Positions 42,253 through 51,609 of a stretch of 64,000 nucleotides of DNA are shown here, in pieces. Under the pieces are notes generated by a model, which searched no databases, was not told the origin of the DNA, and worked only from the letters and a program-made list of their open reading frames with translations. The DNA is taken from NCBI RefSeq assembly GCF_001544915.2, contig NZ_FCOE02000024.1, positions 1-64,000 of the forward strand, in the 5' to 3' direction. Each line of letters opens with the position of its first letter. The first letter of the stretch is position 1. The position numbers were made by a program, and so were the translations under genes. This DNA comes from Caballeronia pedi (GTDB taxonomy: Bacteria; Pseudomonadota; Gammaproteobacteria; Burkholderiales; Burkholderiaceae).

Positions 42253-43637
42253 TCGCTCGTCTCCATGTCCTGATGCGGCGCGAGCGCCATCGGCAAAGGT
42301 TTGACGGGCGCTTGTCCGCGCAGGCGTCCAACCGCTTCGAGCGGCACGCGCGCTTGCGCCGCGATCACTTCCGCGCCCGCATGCGCGCAGAAGCGGCCCT
42401 GGCATCGTCCCATGCCGACACGCGAAAACGCCTTCGCGCGATTCGCTTCCTGCGCGCCCATTTCGTTCACCACGCGTCGCAGTTCGCCAGCGGTGATCGC
42501 TTCGCAGCGGCACACGATGGTCTCATCCGGCAACGCGGCGGCCAGTCGCGCGGGCCACGGAAATGCCGTGCGCAAGCCCGCGGCAAAGCGCGTGAAACGC
42601 GATAGCTGCATGCGCAAATTGTTGGCCTCGCTTTCGTCGCGCGTCATACCGAGATCTTTCAATGCGGCGAGCGCAGCAAGCCGCCCCGCGCGTTCGGCCG
42701 CATCCGCGCCGCGCACGCGCGCGCCATCGCCCGCCAGATAGATGCCTTTCACGTTGCTGCGGCCGTCTTCATCGGCGATGGGCAGCCACTGCTGCAACGC
42801 CTGATCGAAGCGGAATTCGCAGCCCGCGAGATCGGCGAGCTGCGTCTCGGAGCGCAAGTGATAACCGAGCGCGACGGCATCGCATTCGACGTCCAGCAGC
42901 GCGCCATCGGCGAGTTTGACGCGCACGCCTTGCACGCCGCGCTCCGGCGTCCCTTGAATCTGAACTGGCGTGATGCCGCGATGGACCGGCACGCGCGCAT
43001 CCTTGAGCACGCGCATCAACGCGATGCCCTTCTTCAGCGTCGATGGAATCGCGAGCAATTGCGGCAACGCGCGCAGCCGTTGCGCGATCGTCGATGTATC
43101 CAGCACCGCGCTCACCGTCGCGCCCGCCTTCACGTATTGCGCGGCGACGAGATACAGCAACGGTCCCGTGCCCATCATCACGACGCGCGCGCCGATCGCG
43201 CAGCCCTGCGATTTCAGCGCGACCTGCGCGCCGCCGAGGCTATACGCGCCCGCGTGATGCCAGCCCGGAACGGGCATCAGACGATCGGTCGCGCCGCTAC
43301 AAATGATGAGCGCATCGAACGCGAGCTTGCGATGACGTGTGCCGCTCACCACATGCACCGCGTTCGGCTCGATGTTCCATACGAGCGTATCGGGCACGTA
43401 GTCGATCTTCGCGCGCAACGCATCGAAGCTTTCGTGCAAGGCCCGCGCGCGTTGCGCTTCCGTGCCGTACAGCGTCTCATACGTGCGCGTAAAACCCTCT
43501 GGCTGACGACGATAAATCTGCCCGCCATCGCGCCTGCCTTCATCGATCACCACGGGACGCAGACCCGCTTCGACCAGCGCCTGCGCCGCGCGCACGCCCG
43601 CCGGCCCCGCGCCGATCACGATCACAGTCGCGGCCAT
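42249..43637 (-). CDS. FAD/NAD oxidoreductase with C-terminal BFD-like 2Fe-2S domain, opine oxidase subunit A / HcnB-like
   Basis: A 462-residue subunit. AAAGGAGG precedes ATG 43637; the frame upstream is spurious. The N-terminal FAD motif VIVIGAGPAGVRAAQALVEA is at residues 5-24, a second nucleotide-binding fold near 165 has VVMMGTGPLLYLVAAQY, and the FAD-closing region IYLAGDGARVRGADAA is near 310. The C-terminus carries C376-x-C378 and C412-x4-C417, the BFD-like cluster site. It probably passes electrons from the FAD oxidase to the cluster and a quinone or other acceptor. Confidence 0.87.
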   Translation of the reverse strand: MAATVIVIGAGPAGVRAAQALVEAGLRPVVIDEGRRDGGQIYRRQPEGFTRTYETLYGTEAQRARALHESFDALRAKIDYVPDTLVWNIEPNAVHVVSGTRHRKLAFDALIICSGATDRLMPVPGWHHAGAYSLGGAQVALKSQGCAIGARVVMMGTGPLLYLVAAQYVKAGATVSAVLDTSTIAQRLRALPQLLAIPSTLKKGIALMRVLKDARVPVHRGITPVQIQGTPERGVQGVRVKLADGALLDVECDAVALGYHLRSETQLADLAGCEFRFDQALQQWLPIADEDGRSNVKGIYLAGDGARVRGADAAERAGRLAALAALKDLGMTRDESEANNLRMQLSRFTRFAAGLRTAFPWPARLAAALPDETIVCRCEAITAGELRRVVNEMGAQEANRAKAFSRVGMGRCQGRFCAHAGAEVIAAQARVPLEAVGRLRGQAPVKPLPMALAPHQDMETSE

Positions 43638-43936
43638 ACGCCCTCCTTTGCTTGCGAGAGCCGCGTGACGATCGACATGCCTTCGACGGCCTGTGTCGTG
43701 CAGGCGCGCACGCGTTCGCCGTTCGCCATCCACACCCAGCAGTCCTGGCACGCGCCCATCACGCAGAAGCCCGCGCGACGGCCATCGCCGAATTCGGAAT
43801 CGCGCAGCGCGTCCTGCGAAGTCAGCAACGCGACCATCAGCGTGTCGCCGGCGGCTGCGAGCGCGCGCTTGCCGTCGATGACGATCTCGAACGTACTGCG
43901 CCCTTGCTCCGCGACCCTCACGAACCGTCCGCTCAT
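43622..43936 (-). CDS. Small (2Fe-2S)-binding subunit of opine-oxidase-like complex
   Basis: A 104-residue ferredoxin-like protein, HcnA/OoxG-sized. Cysteines 58, 63, 66 and 79 follow the plant-type pattern C-x4-C-x2-C-x12-C (GFCVMGACQDCWVW, then RACTTQ). ATG 43936 overlaps the stop of the ABC ATPase gene, and its own 3' end overlaps the next subunit by 16 bases. Tight coupling of the enzyme to the transporter suggests the imported compound is its substrate. Confidence 0.87.
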   Translation of the reverse strand: MSGRFVRVAEQGRSTFEIVIDGKRALAAAGDTLMVALLTSQDALRDSEFGDGRRAGFCVMGACQDCWVWMANGERVRACTTQAVEGMSIVTRLSQAKEGVWPRL

Positions 43937-45768
43937 GCCGTCACCGTTTCCGCCGACTGCATGCGCGAGAGATCGTCGGCGCTGTGATGGCACAGAATTT
44001 CCGCGCCCGATGGCAAGGTCTTCTTCGCAGGCGGCGTCACGTTGCATTTGCCATCGATACGCGCCGCGCAACGCGAGCGGAAGCTGCACAGCTCGGGCGC
44101 ATCGCTTTCGGGGCCGAGCGCGGGCAACGCGCCGAGCGCCATCGCGCGGCGCGAATCGAGCCAGCCGGGGCGCAAGGCGGGAACCGAATCGACCAGCAGG
44201 CCCGTGTACGGGTGATACGGCGGATGCGACAGCGCATCGCGCTGCCCCGTTTCGACGCACTGCCCCGCGTAGAGCACGATGACTTCGTCGCAGATCGCGC
44301 GCACCGTCGAGATGTCGTGGCTGATGAACATGTACGACACGTTCAGTTCACGACGCAGTTCCGCGAGCAGATCGAGGATCGCCGCGCCGACGACCGTATC
44401 GAGCGCGGAGGTCACTTCATCGCAGAGAATCAGCTCGGGCTTCGCCGCGAGCGCACGCGCGAGATTCACGCGCTGCTTCTGTCCACCCGACAGACCGCCT
44501 GGCTGACGCTTCGCGATCGATGCCGGCAGCTTCACCAGATCGAGCAGTTCGAGCATGCGCTTTTGCGCCGGCGCACCGCGCAGGCCGTGATAGAAATTCA
44601 TCGGCCGCGCGAGGATATCGGCGATGGTGCGGCTCGGGTTCAGCGCGGTATCGGCGTTCTGAAACACGATCTGCACGCGTCGATATTGCTCCAGCGTGCG
44701 CTCGGAAAGCTTCGCGGGCAGCGGCTTGCCGTCGAGCAGCACGTCGCCGCGCGCGCGATCCACGAGGCCCGCGATCACGCGCGCGAGCGTCGTCTTGCCC
44801 GAGCCCGATTCGCCGATCACGCCGAGCGTGCTGCCACGCGCGATCTTCAGGCTCACGTCGTCGAGCACGCGCACGGCGGGTACGCCGTTCGCATCGATGC
44901 GGCCATAGCCCGCGCTCAGGTTGCGGATTTCGAGCAGCGGGACATCGCTCGCTTCGTCCGGCATGGTGAGTTCGGCTTCGGGACGGCGCGTCGCCGCCAG
45001 CAACTGGCGCGTGTAGTCGTCGGCGGGAGCGTCGAGCACTTGCGCGGTCGTGCCGTTCTCGCGCACGCGTCCGCCGTTCAATACGACGATGCGATCCGCC
45101 ATCTGCGCCACGACCGCCAGATCGTGCGATACGTACACCGCCGTCGTGCCCAGTTCGCGCACCACGCCCTTGAATGCGGCGAGCACTTCGATCTGCGTGG
45201 TCACGTCGAGCGCGGTAGTTGGTTCATCGAACACGACGACGGCGGGATCGGTGATCAACGCCATCGCCGCCATGAGGCGCTGCAACTGGCCGCCCGACAC
45301 CTGATGCGGATAGCGATCGCCGATCGTCTCCGGATTCGGCAACGCGAGCGAGCGAAACAGGCCGATCGCTTTCTGACGCGCCGCGACGGGCGTCATGAGC
45401 TTGTGCAGCAGCGCGGGCTCGGTTACCTGATCCATGATCGTGCGCGCCGGATTGAAGCCCGCCGATGCGCTCTGCGCGACATACGCGACCGTGCGTGAAC
45501 GCAATGCGCGGCGGCCCTTTGCATCGAGCGACAACACATCCGTATCGCCGATCTTCACCGAGCCGCCCGCGATCGAACATCCGCCACGCGCATAGCCGAG
45601 CAGCGCCAGCGCGATGGTCGTCTTGCCCGAGCCCGATTCGCCGATCAACGCGAGCACTTCGCCCTTCTTCACCGTGAAGTCGACGCCCTTCACGATCTCG
45701 ACGACCGGATCGGGCGCGACGCCAGCAACGACGCGCAAGCCCTTCACTTCGATCATGTTCGTAGTCAT
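43933..45768 (-). CDS. Fused dual ABC ATPase of oligopeptide/opine importer (DppD-DppF-like)
   Basis: A 611-residue protein with two ATPase domains in one chain. Walker A GESGSGKTT occurs near residues 43 and 313, with signatures VSGGQLQRLMAAMAL and LSGGQKQRVNLARAL. The C-terminus has the oligopeptide-type extension with clustered cysteines (ELCSFRSRC, then GKCNV). It drives the two permeases upstream on the same strand and overlaps both neighbours by four bases. Confidence 0.92.
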   Translation of the reverse strand: MTTNMIEVKGLRVVAGVAPDPVVEIVKGVDFTVKKGEVLALIGESGSGKTTIALALLGYARGGCSIAGGSVKIGDTDVLSLDAKGRRALRSRTVAYVAQSASAGFNPARTIMDQVTEPALLHKLMTPVAARQKAIGLFRSLALPNPETIGDRYPHQVSGGQLQRLMAAMALITDPAVVVFDEPTTALDVTTQIEVLAAFKGVVRELGTTAVYVSHDLAVVAQMADRIVVLNGGRVRENGTTAQVLDAPADDYTRQLLAATRRPEAELTMPDEASDVPLLEIRNLSAGYGRIDANGVPAVRVLDDVSLKIARGSTLGVIGESGSGKTTLARVIAGLVDRARGDVLLDGKPLPAKLSERTLEQYRRVQIVFQNADTALNPSRTIADILARPMNFYHGLRGAPAQKRMLELLDLVKLPASIAKRQPGGLSGGQKQRVNLARALAAKPELILCDEVTSALDTVVGAAILDLLAELRRELNVSYMFISHDISTVRAICDEVIVLYAGQCVETGQRDALSHPPYHPYTGLLVDSVPALRPGWLDSRRAMALGALPALGPESDAPELCSFRSRCAARIDGKCNVTPPAKKTLPSGAEILCHHSADDLSRMQSAETVTA

Positions 45769-46694
45769 TGCCCGCCTCCATGCGAACGCGCGCCATGACG
45801 ACGCAGGCTGTCGATGAGCAGATTCACGCCGACGGTCAGCGTCGCGATGGCGACAGCGGGCATCAGCACCGCAGGCGCACCTTCCGCAAGCCCGCCGATG
45901 TTCTCGCGCACGAGCGAGCCCCAGTCGGCGTTCGGCGGCTGCACGCCGAGGCCGAGAAAGCTCAGGCCCGAGAGCAGCAGCACGATGAACACGAAGCGCA
46001 GGCCGAAGTCCGCGAGCATCGGATGGATCATGTTGGGCAGCACTTCCACTCGCGCGATGTAGAACAGCTTCTCGCCACGCGCCTTCGCGACCTGCACGTA
46101 TTCGAGCGTCATGATGTTCACCGCGAGCGAGCGCGAGATGCGGAACGCGCCGGGGATGTACGCGAGCGCTGCGACCATCATCAGCATCGGAATGGACGAG
46201 CCGAACGCGGCGATCACGACGAGCGCGAGAATCTTGCTCGGGATCGAGATGAGCGCATCGAAAAGACGGCTCAGCACTTCATCGACCCAGCGCCCCGACA
46301 CGGCGGCCACCAGCCCGAAGAACGTGCCGATGACGCTCGCCGCGACCGTCGATGCGAGCGCAAGCCCGACCGTGTATTGCGTGCCGTAGAGAATGCGGCT
46401 CAGCATGTCGCGGCCGAGATAGTCGGTGCCGAGCAGATGCGCCGCGCTGAACGAGCCGAACACTTCCGTCGACGTGAACGCGCCGCCCTTGTACGGCGCG
46501 ATGACCGGCCCGATGAACGCGACCGCGAGCCAGAACACGACGATGAAAAGACCGATCAGCCCCAGTACGGCGAAGCGATCGACGAGGCGCCTGAACACGC
46601 TGCGCTTGACCACGGGCGCCTCGTCCTGCGGCGCGTCGGCGGGAGGCTGGTCGTATAGCATGGTCGTGGCGTGAGAAGAAACGTTCCGGTTCAT
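45765..46694 (-). CDS. ABC transporter permease, DppC-like
   Basis: A 309-residue permease from ATG 46694, coupled to the DppB-like stop (ATGA). It has an N-terminal helix AVLGLIGLFIVVFWLAVAFI and the DppC motif LLGTDYLGRDMLSRILYGTQ near residue 90. The EAA loop lies near VQVAKARGEKLFYIARVEVL, and GLGVQPPNADWGSLVREN near 250 is typical of the family. It forms the channel with the DppB-like subunit. Confidence 0.92.
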   Translation of the reverse strand: MNRNVSSHATTMLYDQPPADAPQDEAPVVKRSVFRRLVDRFAVLGLIGLFIVVFWLAVAFIGPVIAPYKGGAFTSTEVFGSFSAAHLLGTDYLGRDMLSRILYGTQYTVGLALASTVAASVIGTFFGLVAAVSGRWVDEVLSRLFDALISIPSKILALVVIAAFGSSIPMLMMVAALAYIPGAFRISRSLAVNIMTLEYVQVAKARGEKLFYIARVEVLPNMIHPMLADFGLRFVFIVLLLSGLSFLGLGVQPPNADWGSLVRENIGGLAEGAPAVLMPAVAIATLTVGVNLLIDSLRRHGARSHGGGQ

Positions 46695-47647
46695 CGTTGA
46701 CGCAGCCTCGGGTTGGAGACGATCTGAGCCAGATCGGCAATGAGCACGAGCGCGAGATAGGCCGCGCAGAACACCATCACGCAGCCCTGCACGAGCGGCA
46801 TGTCGCGGTTGGTGACGGCATCGACCATCAGGCTCGCGAGACCGGGATAGTTGAAGATGGACTCGACGATCACCACGCCGCCGAACAGATACGACAGACT
46901 CAATGCGACCGCATTCGCGATCGGTCCGATGGTGTTCGGCAGCACATGGCGCAACACCACGCGCATCGGCGAAGCGCCCTTGAGCAGCGCCATCTCCACA
47001 TACGACGCGTTCAACTGGTCGAGCACGGCCGCACGCGTCATGCGCGCCATCTGCGCGACGATCACGCAGCACAGCGTCATCACCGGCATCGCATAGGTGC
47101 GCACGAGCCCGCTGAACGACGACACATCCGACAGATACGACAACGCGGGCAGCCAGCGCAGCTTCACCGCGAAGATCAGCACGGCGATGGTCGCGACGAG
47201 AAACTCGGGCACGGCGACGGTCGACAGCGTGAGCACGTTGAGCGCGCGATCGACGAGCGAGCCCCGATACATCGCCGATGCAATGCCGATGACGAGCGCG
47301 ACCGGCACGGACACGAGCGCGGTCAGCCCCGCGAGCACGAGCGAATTCGGCAGACGCGTGGCGATCAGTTCGCTGACCGGCAGATTGTTCGACAGCGACG
47401 TGCCGAAGTTGCCCGTCACCACATGCACGAGCCATTGCACATAGCGCGTAACAGCGGGTTGATCGAGGCCGAACTGATGCCGCAGCGCCTCAACCTGTTC
47501 GGGTGTGGCCGCCTGGCCGAGCGCCTGCTGTGCCGCGTCGCCCGGCAACAGGCCGGTGATGCCGAACACCACCATCGACACGATGAACAGCGTGAGCAGC
47601 GCGAGGCCGAGGCGCGCGGCGACGAGTCGTTGCGCATGAACTTTCAT
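46691..47647 (-). CDS. ABC transporter permease, DppB-like
   Basis: A 318-residue permease beginning MKVHAQRLVAARL, the usual DppB start; the frame is open 28 codons upstream without family similarity. It has the first helix LALLTLFIVSMVVFGITGLL and the periplasmic loop motif GLDQPAVTRYVQWL near 75. The C-terminal EAA region has ALLKGASPMRVVLRHVLP. GAGAGG lies about 9 bases upstream of the ATG. Confidence 0.92.
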   Translation of the reverse strand: MKVHAQRLVAARLGLALLTLFIVSMVVFGITGLLPGDAAQQALGQAATPEQVEALRHQFGLDQPAVTRYVQWLVHVVTGNFGTSLSNNLPVSELIATRLPNSLVLAGLTALVSVPVALVIGIASAMYRGSLVDRALNVLTLSTVAVPEFLVATIAVLIFAVKLRWLPALSYLSDVSSFSGLVRTYAMPVMTLCCVIVAQMARMTRAAVLDQLNASYVEMALLKGASPMRVVLRHVLPNTIGPIANAVALSLSYLFGGVVIVESIFNYPGLASLMVDAVTNRDMPLVQGCVMVFCAAYLALVLIADLAQIVSNPRLRQR

Positions 47648-47738
47648 CGGATATCGCCTCTCGTTGAAGTGTTCACTTCGGGGTTCACTTCGCGCGCCGC
47701 CGAATACGTGACGACGCGCGTCCGGTGTCACAGCACGT

Positions 47739-49361
47739 TCATGCCTCGAGCCATACGTTTTCCGCGAACATCCAGCCCATCAGGCCCGCGAGCGGAATGC
47801 CGCCGAGACCCTTGAGCTTCGTGGTGTGCGCGTCGAGCGAGCTCTGGAACATCGGAATGCCGATGCCGCCATCGGTGTGCACGAGTTCCTGCATGTCGCC
47901 GTAGATCTTCTTGCGCTTCGCGTCATCCGGTTCGCCACGCGCGGCGACCAGCATCTGGTCGAACTGCGCGCTCTTCCAGTTCGCTTCGTTCCACGGCGCG
48001 TCGGACTTGAAGAACTGCGTGAAGATCACGTCAGCGCTCGGGCGCGCATTGATGTTGCCGAAGCCGAGCGGATGCTTCATCCAGTGATTCGACCAATAGC
48101 CGTCGGACGGCACGCGCGTCACTTGCAGATTGATGCCCGCCTGCGGCGCGACCTGCTGCATCAGCACGGCCATTTCGACCGAGCCTTCCGCCGCCGGCGA
48201 TGCATAGAGCTGGATCGGCGCGCTGCCGAGCTTGGCCTTCTGGAAGTGGAACTTCGCCTTGTCGGGATCGAACGCGCGCTGCGGCAGGCCCGACATGTAG
48301 TACTTGTTGCTCGGATCGATCGGCTGATCGTTGCCGATCGCGCCATAGCCGCGGAAGATCGTCTTGCGCATCTGCTCGCGGTCCATCAGATACATCATGC
48401 CGCGGCGGAAGTCCGCATTGCCCGTGATGCCGCCGTCGTCGCGCATAATGAGGTCGGTGTACTGGCCGGTCTTCGTTTCCAGCACCGCGAAACCTTGCGT
48501 GCCCTTGATGCGCTCGGTCGAGCGCGCGCTCACCGCGTTGATGAGCTGCACGTCGCCGGACATGAGCGCGTTCACGCGCGCGGGCTCGTCGGCGATGCCG
48601 ATCAGCTCCACTTCGTCCAGATGCGGCATGCCCGGCTTCCAGTACTTCTCGTTGCGCACGCCCACGGTGCGTACGCCCGGCGAGAACTCCTTCACCTTGA
48701 ACGGGCCCGTGCCGACAGCCGTCTTGAAGTCGGTCGTGCCGTCCTTGATGATGAGGAAGTGCGAGTCGGCGAGAATCACCGGCAGGTCCGCATTCGCGCC
48801 CGTCAGCGTGATGGTTAGTTCGTTCGGGCCGGTCGCCTTGACTTCCTTGAACTGGTCGGCAAGCGTCTTCGCCTTCGAGCCGATCGCCGGGTCTTTATGG
48901 CGCATCAGCGAATAGATGACATCCTGCGGCGTGAGCGATTTGCCGTCGTGGAACTGCACGCCGCTGCGCAGCTTCACGACCCACACGGTCGCGTCCTTCG
49001 TTTCGAGCGATTCGGCGAGCGCCATCTTCGCGCCGAGATGATTGTCGAGTTCGGTCAGGCCGCTGTAGAACATGAACCCACGCGCGTAGTCGGTGCCGAG
49101 CGCGCCTTTCGCGGGATCAAGCGTATCGGCGGCGGACGACGACTGCGTCGCCACGCGGATGCGTCCGCCCTGCTTCGGCTTGCTCTGCGCGAAAGCCGCG
49201 CCGCTTGCGGTGAGAAGCCCCGCGCCCGTCACCGACAGCAAGCCGCCCGCGGCCATCGCGCGCAGGACGTTGCGCCGCGACGCGCCGCTGCGCGTCAGTT
49301 CTTCGAGCCGTTTGCCGGCATCGGCATGGGCAAGTGCTTCAGGCGATTTGTCGATGCTCAT
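47739..49361 (-). CDS. ABC substrate-binding protein, family 5 (peptide/opine), copy 1
   Basis: A 540-residue periplasmic protein with a Tat-type signal (ASRRNVLRAMAAGG near residues 27-40) after a long N-region, and a hydrophobic stretch ending AAFA. The SBP_bac_5 core includes GGRIRVATQSSSAADTLDPA near 65 and RSGVQFHDGKSLTPQDVIYS near 132. First gene of the transporter operon, 91 bases before the DppB-like gene. A paralogue at 54238-55815 may serve the same permeases with a different ligand. Confidence 0.9.
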   Translation of the reverse strand: MSIDKSPEALAHADAGKRLEELTRSGASRRNVLRAMAAGGLLSVTGAGLLTASGAAFAQSKPKQGGRIRVATQSSSAADTLDPAKGALGTDYARGFMFYSGLTELDNHLGAKMALAESLETKDATVWVVKLRSGVQFHDGKSLTPQDVIYSLMRHKDPAIGSKAKTLADQFKEVKATGPNELTITLTGANADLPVILADSHFLIIKDGTTDFKTAVGTGPFKVKEFSPGVRTVGVRNEKYWKPGMPHLDEVELIGIADEPARVNALMSGDVQLINAVSARSTERIKGTQGFAVLETKTGQYTDLIMRDDGGITGNADFRRGMMYLMDREQMRKTIFRGYGAIGNDQPIDPSNKYYMSGLPQRAFDPDKAKFHFQKAKLGSAPIQLYASPAAEGSVEMAVLMQQVAPQAGINLQVTRVPSDGYWSNHWMKHPLGFGNINARPSADVIFTQFFKSDAPWNEANWKSAQFDQMLVAARGEPDDAKRKKIYGDMQELVHTDGGIGIPMFQSSLDAHTTKLKGLGGIPLAGLMGWMFAENVWLEA

Positions 49362-49440
49362 GAACTTCTCCGCGATAGGGGCTGTGAATGTTCGACGGCT
49401 TGTTGATGGAATATGGGCCGCCTGTCTTTGCTTCGATGCT

Positions 49441-50721
49441 TCAATAGAACACGTCTTTGATCGAGTAATACGCGCCGACGAGCGGCAGAAACCATGGTTT
49501 GCCCGTATGACCCGGAATCGCGGGCCAGTCGAAATCGCGCCATGGGTTCGCGTCCGCGTTGCCGTTCATCACGTCGGCCATGACCTGGCCCATGTGTGTC
49601 GACATCTGCGTGCCGTGGCCGCTGTAGCCCATCGAGAAATAGATGCCATCGTGCTGGCCTGCGCGCGGCAGACGGTCGGCGGTGATATCGACGAGACCAC
49701 CCCAGCAATAGTCGATGCGCGCATTGGCGAGACTCGGGAAGATAGACGCGAGATTCGCTTGCAGGATGCGTCCGCTCTTCGCATCCGATGGCCGCTCCGA
49801 TGCGGTGAAGCGCGCACGTCCGCCGAGCAAAATGCGCGCGTCGGGCGTGACGCGAAAATAGTTGTGCATCAGGCGGCTCGTCGTGTACGAGCGCCGGTTC
49901 GGCAGCAGTTGTTGCAACTGATCCGCAGGCAGCGGCTCCGTCACGATGATGAACGAGCCCACCGGCGCGAGCCTGCGCCGATACCACGAGAACGGGCCGT
50001 GCTTCGACGGGCCCGTCGCGATCAAAACCTGCTTCGCGTACAACGTGCCGCGCTTCGAATCGATTCGATATCCGCAGCCTTCCTTCGTTATTGCAGTGAC
50101 TTCGGCGTGCTCATAGAGACGCGCACCCTGCCTCGCCGCTGCCTTTGCAAGTCCGTCAGCGAACTTGCCCATATGCATTTGTCCGCCGTGACGCTGCAGC
50201 AAGCCGCCGTAAAAGGCATCGGACTGCACTTCGTTGCGGACCTGCTCGCGATCGAGCAGATCGATGTCCGGATCGACTTCACGCCGGATCAGGCCGGCGG
50301 TCTTCGCGATGTGTTCGAGATGATGCGGCTTCGCGGCGAGCTTGAGCTTGCCGGACGCGAGATAGTCGCAATCGATGTGCTCCTCGCGAATCAGACGCTC
50401 GACCGTATCCACGGCTGCGGCATACGCGCGATAGCAACCTTGCGCGCGCTCCGCGCCGAGTTGCGCACGCAGCGCCGCATAATCCTGCGCAACGCCCGTG
50501 TTGCACTGGCCGCCGTTGCGTCCCGACGCGCCGCCGCCCATGCGCCCCGCATCGAGCACGGCGACCGACGCGCCGCGCCTGCCCAGCGCGAGCGCTGCCG
50601 ACAAACCCGTGAACCCGCCGCCGATCACGGCGACATCGACCTGACCATCCGCCGGGCCTTCGCACGTCGAGATCATCGCGGGCGCGGTGTCGAGCCAGTA
50701 GGAGTCGAGTTTCATCGGCAT
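49441..50721 (-). CDS. FAD-dependent amino/amine oxidase (DAO family, PuuB-like), module B
   Basis: A 426-residue flavoprotein with DVAVIGGGFTGLSAALALGR near residue 30 and GGGASGRNGGQCNTG near 62. DYLASGKLKLA lies near 118, and the C-terminal FAD contact IYFSMGYSGHGTQMSTHMGQ near 370. It is paralogous to the module A oxidase. It lies between the binding protein and a HAD type II gene and probably oxidises the imported amine or its opine-oxidase product. Met 3 (50715) is an alternative start. Confidence 0.88.
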   Translation of the reverse strand: MPMKLDSYWLDTAPAMISTCEGPADGQVDVAVIGGGFTGLSAALALGRRGASVAVLDAGRMGGGASGRNGGQCNTGVAQDYAALRAQLGAERAQGCYRAYAAAVDTVERLIREEHIDCDYLASGKLKLAAKPHHLEHIAKTAGLIRREVDPDIDLLDREQVRNEVQSDAFYGGLLQRHGGQMHMGKFADGLAKAAARQGARLYEHAEVTAITKEGCGYRIDSKRGTLYAKQVLIATGPSKHGPFSWYRRRLAPVGSFIIVTEPLPADQLQQLLPNRRSYTTSRLMHNYFRVTPDARILLGGRARFTASERPSDAKSGRILQANLASIFPSLANARIDYCWGGLVDITADRLPRAGQHDGIYFSMGYSGHGTQMSTHMGQVMADVMNGNADANPWRDFDWPAIPGHTGKPWFLPLVGAYYSIKDVFY

Positions 50722-50743
50722 TGCTCGCGTGAAGTGGCTGGAA

Positions 50744-51412
50744 TTACAGACCGAGTTGGCCGGCGAGATCGCCGATGGTGTCCACTTCGTAATACTCGTA
50801 GTACGGCGTGCCCGGCTCGTGGCCGCGCTTGACGAACGCCTTGTGCTTGATGCCCATGTCGTGCGCGGTCATCAGGTCGTAGCGCAGGCTCGACGAAACA
50901 TGCAGCACGTCTTCCGGATTGCAGTTCAACTGGTCGAACATGTACTCGAAGCCCTGCATGCGCGGCTTGTACGACTGCGCCTGCTGCGCCGTGAACACGC
51001 GATGGAACGGCGCGCCGAGCTTGTCGACGTTGCTTTGAATCTGATCGTTCGATGCGTTCGAAAGAATCACGAGCTTGTATTTCTTGGCAAGCCGCGAGAG
51101 GCCTTCCGGCACGTCCGGATGCGGGCCCCAGGTCGGCACGGCGAGGTAATACTTTTCAGCTTCCGCTTCGTTGAATTCAACCTTCATGCGCTCGCACGTG
51201 CGGCGCACCGAATTGACGATCACGTCGCGATACGGCTTCCACGCGCCGAGCACTTCGTCGCGGCGATAGCCCGCGAAGAACTTGACGAATTGCTCCAGGT
51301 CGTCGCCTTGCAGGCGATCGGCGTACATCTCGCGAGCCATATCGGCCATGCGGAATTTCGTCAGCGTGCCGTAGCAGTCGAACGTGATGTACTTCGGCTC
51401 GAAATCGATCAT
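50744..51412 (-). CDS. HAD type II hydrolase (haloacid dehalogenase-like), module B
   Basis: A 222-residue HAD protein from ATG 51412, with AGGA eight bases upstream. Nucleophile Asp in ITFDCYGTLTKF near residue 10, LVILSNASND near 105, and QSYKPRMQGFEY near 135 supplying the Lys. Same enzyme class and same position next to an FAD oxidase as in module A. Phosphatase or dehalogenase activity cannot be told apart from sequence. It starts 22 bases before the FAD oxidase gene and is probably co-transcribed. Confidence 0.87.
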   Translation of the reverse strand: MIDFEPKYITFDCYGTLTKFRMADMAREMYADRLQGDDLEQFVKFFAGYRRDEVLGAWKPYRDVIVNSVRRTCERMKVEFNEAEAEKYYLAVPTWGPHPDVPEGLSRLAKKYKLVILSNASNDQIQSNVDKLGAPFHRVFTAQQAQSYKPRMQGFEYMFDQLNCNPEDVLHVSSSLRYDLMTAHDMGIKHKAFVKRGHEPGTPYYEYYEVDTIGDLAGQLGL

Positions 51413-51609
51413 GGTGTCAGTCCTGTCGTGAATTGAACCCGTCCGGAGTTCAGTGGTGAAAGCAAGCAACAGCGAAGTGTTGAGAGAAATTTAAACAAGG
51501 CAAAAATGACTGATGGCGTTGAATGCGCGCCTCGCGACGACATAAGTCATGCGTTTTGAAGCATCGCCGCAGCAGATAATGCGGCGCTCTTTTCGCACGA
51601 TCGTGCTCA

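Noticed and set aside
41089-47647. Hydrogen cyanide synthase operon (hcnABC)
   Set aside because: Subunit composition fits, but coupling to an importer and a second amine oxidase fits opine or amino acid catabolism better. Kept only as an alternative.
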